A stretch of DNA of 64,000 nt, taken from NCBI RefSeq assembly GCF_003865035.1, contig NZ_BHVZ01000001.1, positions 992,001-1,056,000 of the forward strand. The letters are read 5' to 3'. The translations under genes and the position numbers were made by a program. This DNA is from Anaerotignum faecicola. GTDB taxonomy: Bacteria > Bacillota > Clostridia > Lachnospirales > Anaerotignaceae. Below the pieces are notes generated by a model that was not told the origin of the DNA, made no database searches, and saw only the letters and a program-made list of their open reading frames with translations. Numbering within the stretch: position 1 is the first letter of the stretch; the number at the start of each line of letters is the position of its first letter. Below are positions 62,780-64,000 of this stretch, in pieces.

Positions 62780-63912
62780 CACAGCACACCTCCCATCGCC
62801 AGCAGAGCAAGCACAATCATAACAATCACAAAGGAAATGCAGAAAATAATCACAAACCATTTCGCGCTCCGGCTGTTGCTGACAGGCAGCTCCCCGACGA
62901 TTTTCCCTGTCTGTCCGTTCATCGCAAAGAGATATTCCTTCCCATCATATTTGCTCATCAGCATCCAAACGGGCAGGAGCATATAGCTTTGCTGCTTAGA
63001 GGAAAAATCCGTATGACATTTCACGCCGTAAACACGCTGATAGCTTTTGCCGCCCTCCGCCGCCTTATGCTCCACGCCGGGGGTAATGCGTTTTGTCATG
63101 CGGTCATACAAATCCTTCGGCTCGTATGTATATTTTTCCGCCAGAAAGCCGCTCAGATAGCTCATGTCAAATTGTTTTTTCTTTTCCAGATGAAACGGTT
63201 CCAACGCATCCATCAGGTCATCCTGCATTTTTTCCGAAGCATCCAGAGGAATATTTTCAAATTCCATCGTTCCCGCGCGATGAATGTGATACAAATCCGT
63301 TTTCGTATAAATAAAACGCGTATCCGACCATGTGATGACATTTTCGCCCGTCGCATGGTAATCAAAATCCGCTTTGCAGTCAAAGAGCCAGAACGGCACA
63401 TATACGCCCGTAATCTTTTCCAACCGCTGCTCAGAGGTATAGCCCTTCGGAAGCAGCCTTTTTCCCTTGCAAAGCTGCAAAAACGCCTTTCTTGCGTCCT
63501 CCTTATCCGTCTCAAACGGCAGAATCGCAGAGGGGCGGTATTCCCCCTCCAGCTGTGTCGGCAGAATCGTCGGGTTGCCGCAGAAAACGCAGAAGGTTGC
63601 CGCCGTTACATCATCCGTCACAATCTCGCCGCCGCAGGAGGGGCAGTGATACGCGCGCAGATGGCTCAGATCTTCGTCCGTCTCAGTAATATTTTCCTCA
63701 TAATGATAGGAAATCTCCGCCGTATTTTCCGCAGCCTCGGCTCTGGGCTTGACTTCATAATCATCCTGCTTCGTCTCGGCCCCTCTCTGCTCCAGCTCCT
63801 CTCTGGTAAATTTGCCGCCGCAGTAATCGCAGACCCATTTCTGCTCCTTCCCATCATAGCGCAGATACGCCATGCAGTCGGGGCAAAGGTAGGTCAATGC
63901 TGTCTGTTCCAT
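62779..63912 (-). CDS. Zinc-ribbon membrane protein
   Basis: 377 residues. Two zinc ribbons: CPDCMAYLRYDGKEQKWVCD(Y)C near 10-31 and YHCPSCGG with FCVFCGNP near 90-112. A long soluble domain (ILPFETDKEDARKAFLQLCK; VYVPFWLFDCKADFDYHATG; YMLLPVWMLMSKYDGKEYLF) and a single C-terminal membrane helix (WFVIIFCISFVIVMIVLALL). Often labelled TFIIB-type zinc-ribbon protein; function unknown. Overlaps the TPM gene by one base; the two likely act together. Confidence 0.85.
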   Translation of the reverse strand: MEQTALTYLCPDCMAYLRYDGKEQKWVCDYCGGKFTREELEQRGAETKQDDYEVKPRAEAAENTAEISYHYEENITETDEDLSHLRAYHCPSCGGEIVTDDVTAATFCVFCGNPTILPTQLEGEYRPSAILPFETDKEDARKAFLQLCKGKRLLPKGYTSEQRLEKITGVYVPFWLFDCKADFDYHATGENVITWSDTRFIYTKTDLYHIHRAGTMEFENIPLDASEKMQDDLMDALEPFHLEKKKQFDMSYLSGFLAEKYTYEPKDLYDRMTKRITPGVEHKAAEGGKSYQRVYGVKCHTDFSSKQQSYMLLPVWMLMSKYDGKEYLFAMNGQTGKIVGELPVSNSRSAKWFVIIFCISFVIVMIVLALLAMGGVL

Positions 63913-63940
63913 TTTTTATTCACATCCCTTCGGATTCCCG

Positions 63941-64000
63941 TTATCGTTTATGCTTTGGTTTCAGCTCCGCCAGATAGCCTGCCGTAATAATGCCTGTCGG
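63941..64000 (-). CDS. C-terminal end of an unidentified protein (partial)
   Basis: The frame entering from the right edge ends PTGIITAGYLAELKPKHKR and a TAA at 63941, 29 bases before the zinc-ribbon gene, in the same direction. Too short to assign. Confidence 0.5.
   Translation of the reverse strand, partial: PTGIITAGYLAELKPKHKR

Overview
The window looks like roughly 64 kb of chromosome from an anaerobic, spore-forming Firmicute of the class Clostridia, close to Lachnospirales and perhaps an Anaerotignum-like lineage (the genus is a guess). Evidence for anaerobiosis: a single-chain pyruvate:ferredoxin oxidoreductase, the [FeFe]-hydrogenase maturase HydG and a fused flavodiiron oxygen/NO reductase. 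Evidence for sporulation: SpoIIP, SpoIIID and BofA. Evidence for a Gram-positive-type host: strong AGGAGG ribosome sites, sigma-A promoters, a T-box, a CIRCE element and several lipoproteins. Nearly all genes are housekeeping or ordinary accessory genes. I see no prophage, transposase, CRISPR array, rRNA or tRNA gene.

Layout. 0-8 kb: greA-lysS operon and PFOR. 7.7-8.7 kb: an AT-rich three-gene cassette (two small membrane proteins and an XRE regulator). 8.8-13 kb: a lipoprotein, a divergent XRE pair bracketed by inverted copies of a structured repeat, proC, a 2-hydroxyacid dehydrogenase and an ArsC/Spx-like protein. 13.3-13.6 kb: a type I toxin-antitoxin locus (28-codon toxin frame, antisense RNA). 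14-19 kb: a cysteine-free family-4-like UDG, rhomboid protease, bofA-yaaL, rsuA and a patatin, with many DnaA boxes. 19-24 kb: a marR-adaptor-RND efflux operon. 24-34 kb: DegV, Hsp20 under CIRCE, SIMPL, MerR, Nudix, SpoIIP, HAD, folA-thyA and an orphan LivJ-type binding protein with a structured leader. 34-37.6 kb: class F-like flavodiiron protein with a divergent Crp/Fnr regulator, then spoIIID. 38-46 kb: a seven-gene leftward operon with a divergent LysR gene, probably for uptake and metabolism of shikimate/quinate-type compounds. 46-49 kb: a binding-protein plus hybrid histidine kinase signalling pair. 49.8-61 kb: hydG, T-box-controlled serS, a candidate small RNA, parAB with two perfect parS sites, a lipid kinase, argS and a GntR regulator. 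61-64 kb: membrane/TPM/zinc-ribbon genes.

parAB-parS, DUF4446, serS, yaaL-bofA and dense TTATCCACA boxes together suggest a location near the replication origin, although dnaA itself is absent.

The most novel signals are non-coding. Two families of dispersed intergenic elements (three copies at 9.7, 10.6 and 60.3 kb; two at 17.1 and 37.9 kb) show compensatory base changes in their hairpins between copies, which indicates selection for RNA (or hairpin DNA) structure. Others are an unassigned small RNA at 53.25-53.38 kb, leader structures before hydG and the LivJ-type gene, and the toxin-antitoxin locus. The strongest protein-level story is the shikimate/quinate operon, with two YdiB-like dehydrogenases, a YdiM/YdiN-like transporter, a chorismate mutase-shikimate kinase fusion and an Fe-S/flavin enoate reductase.
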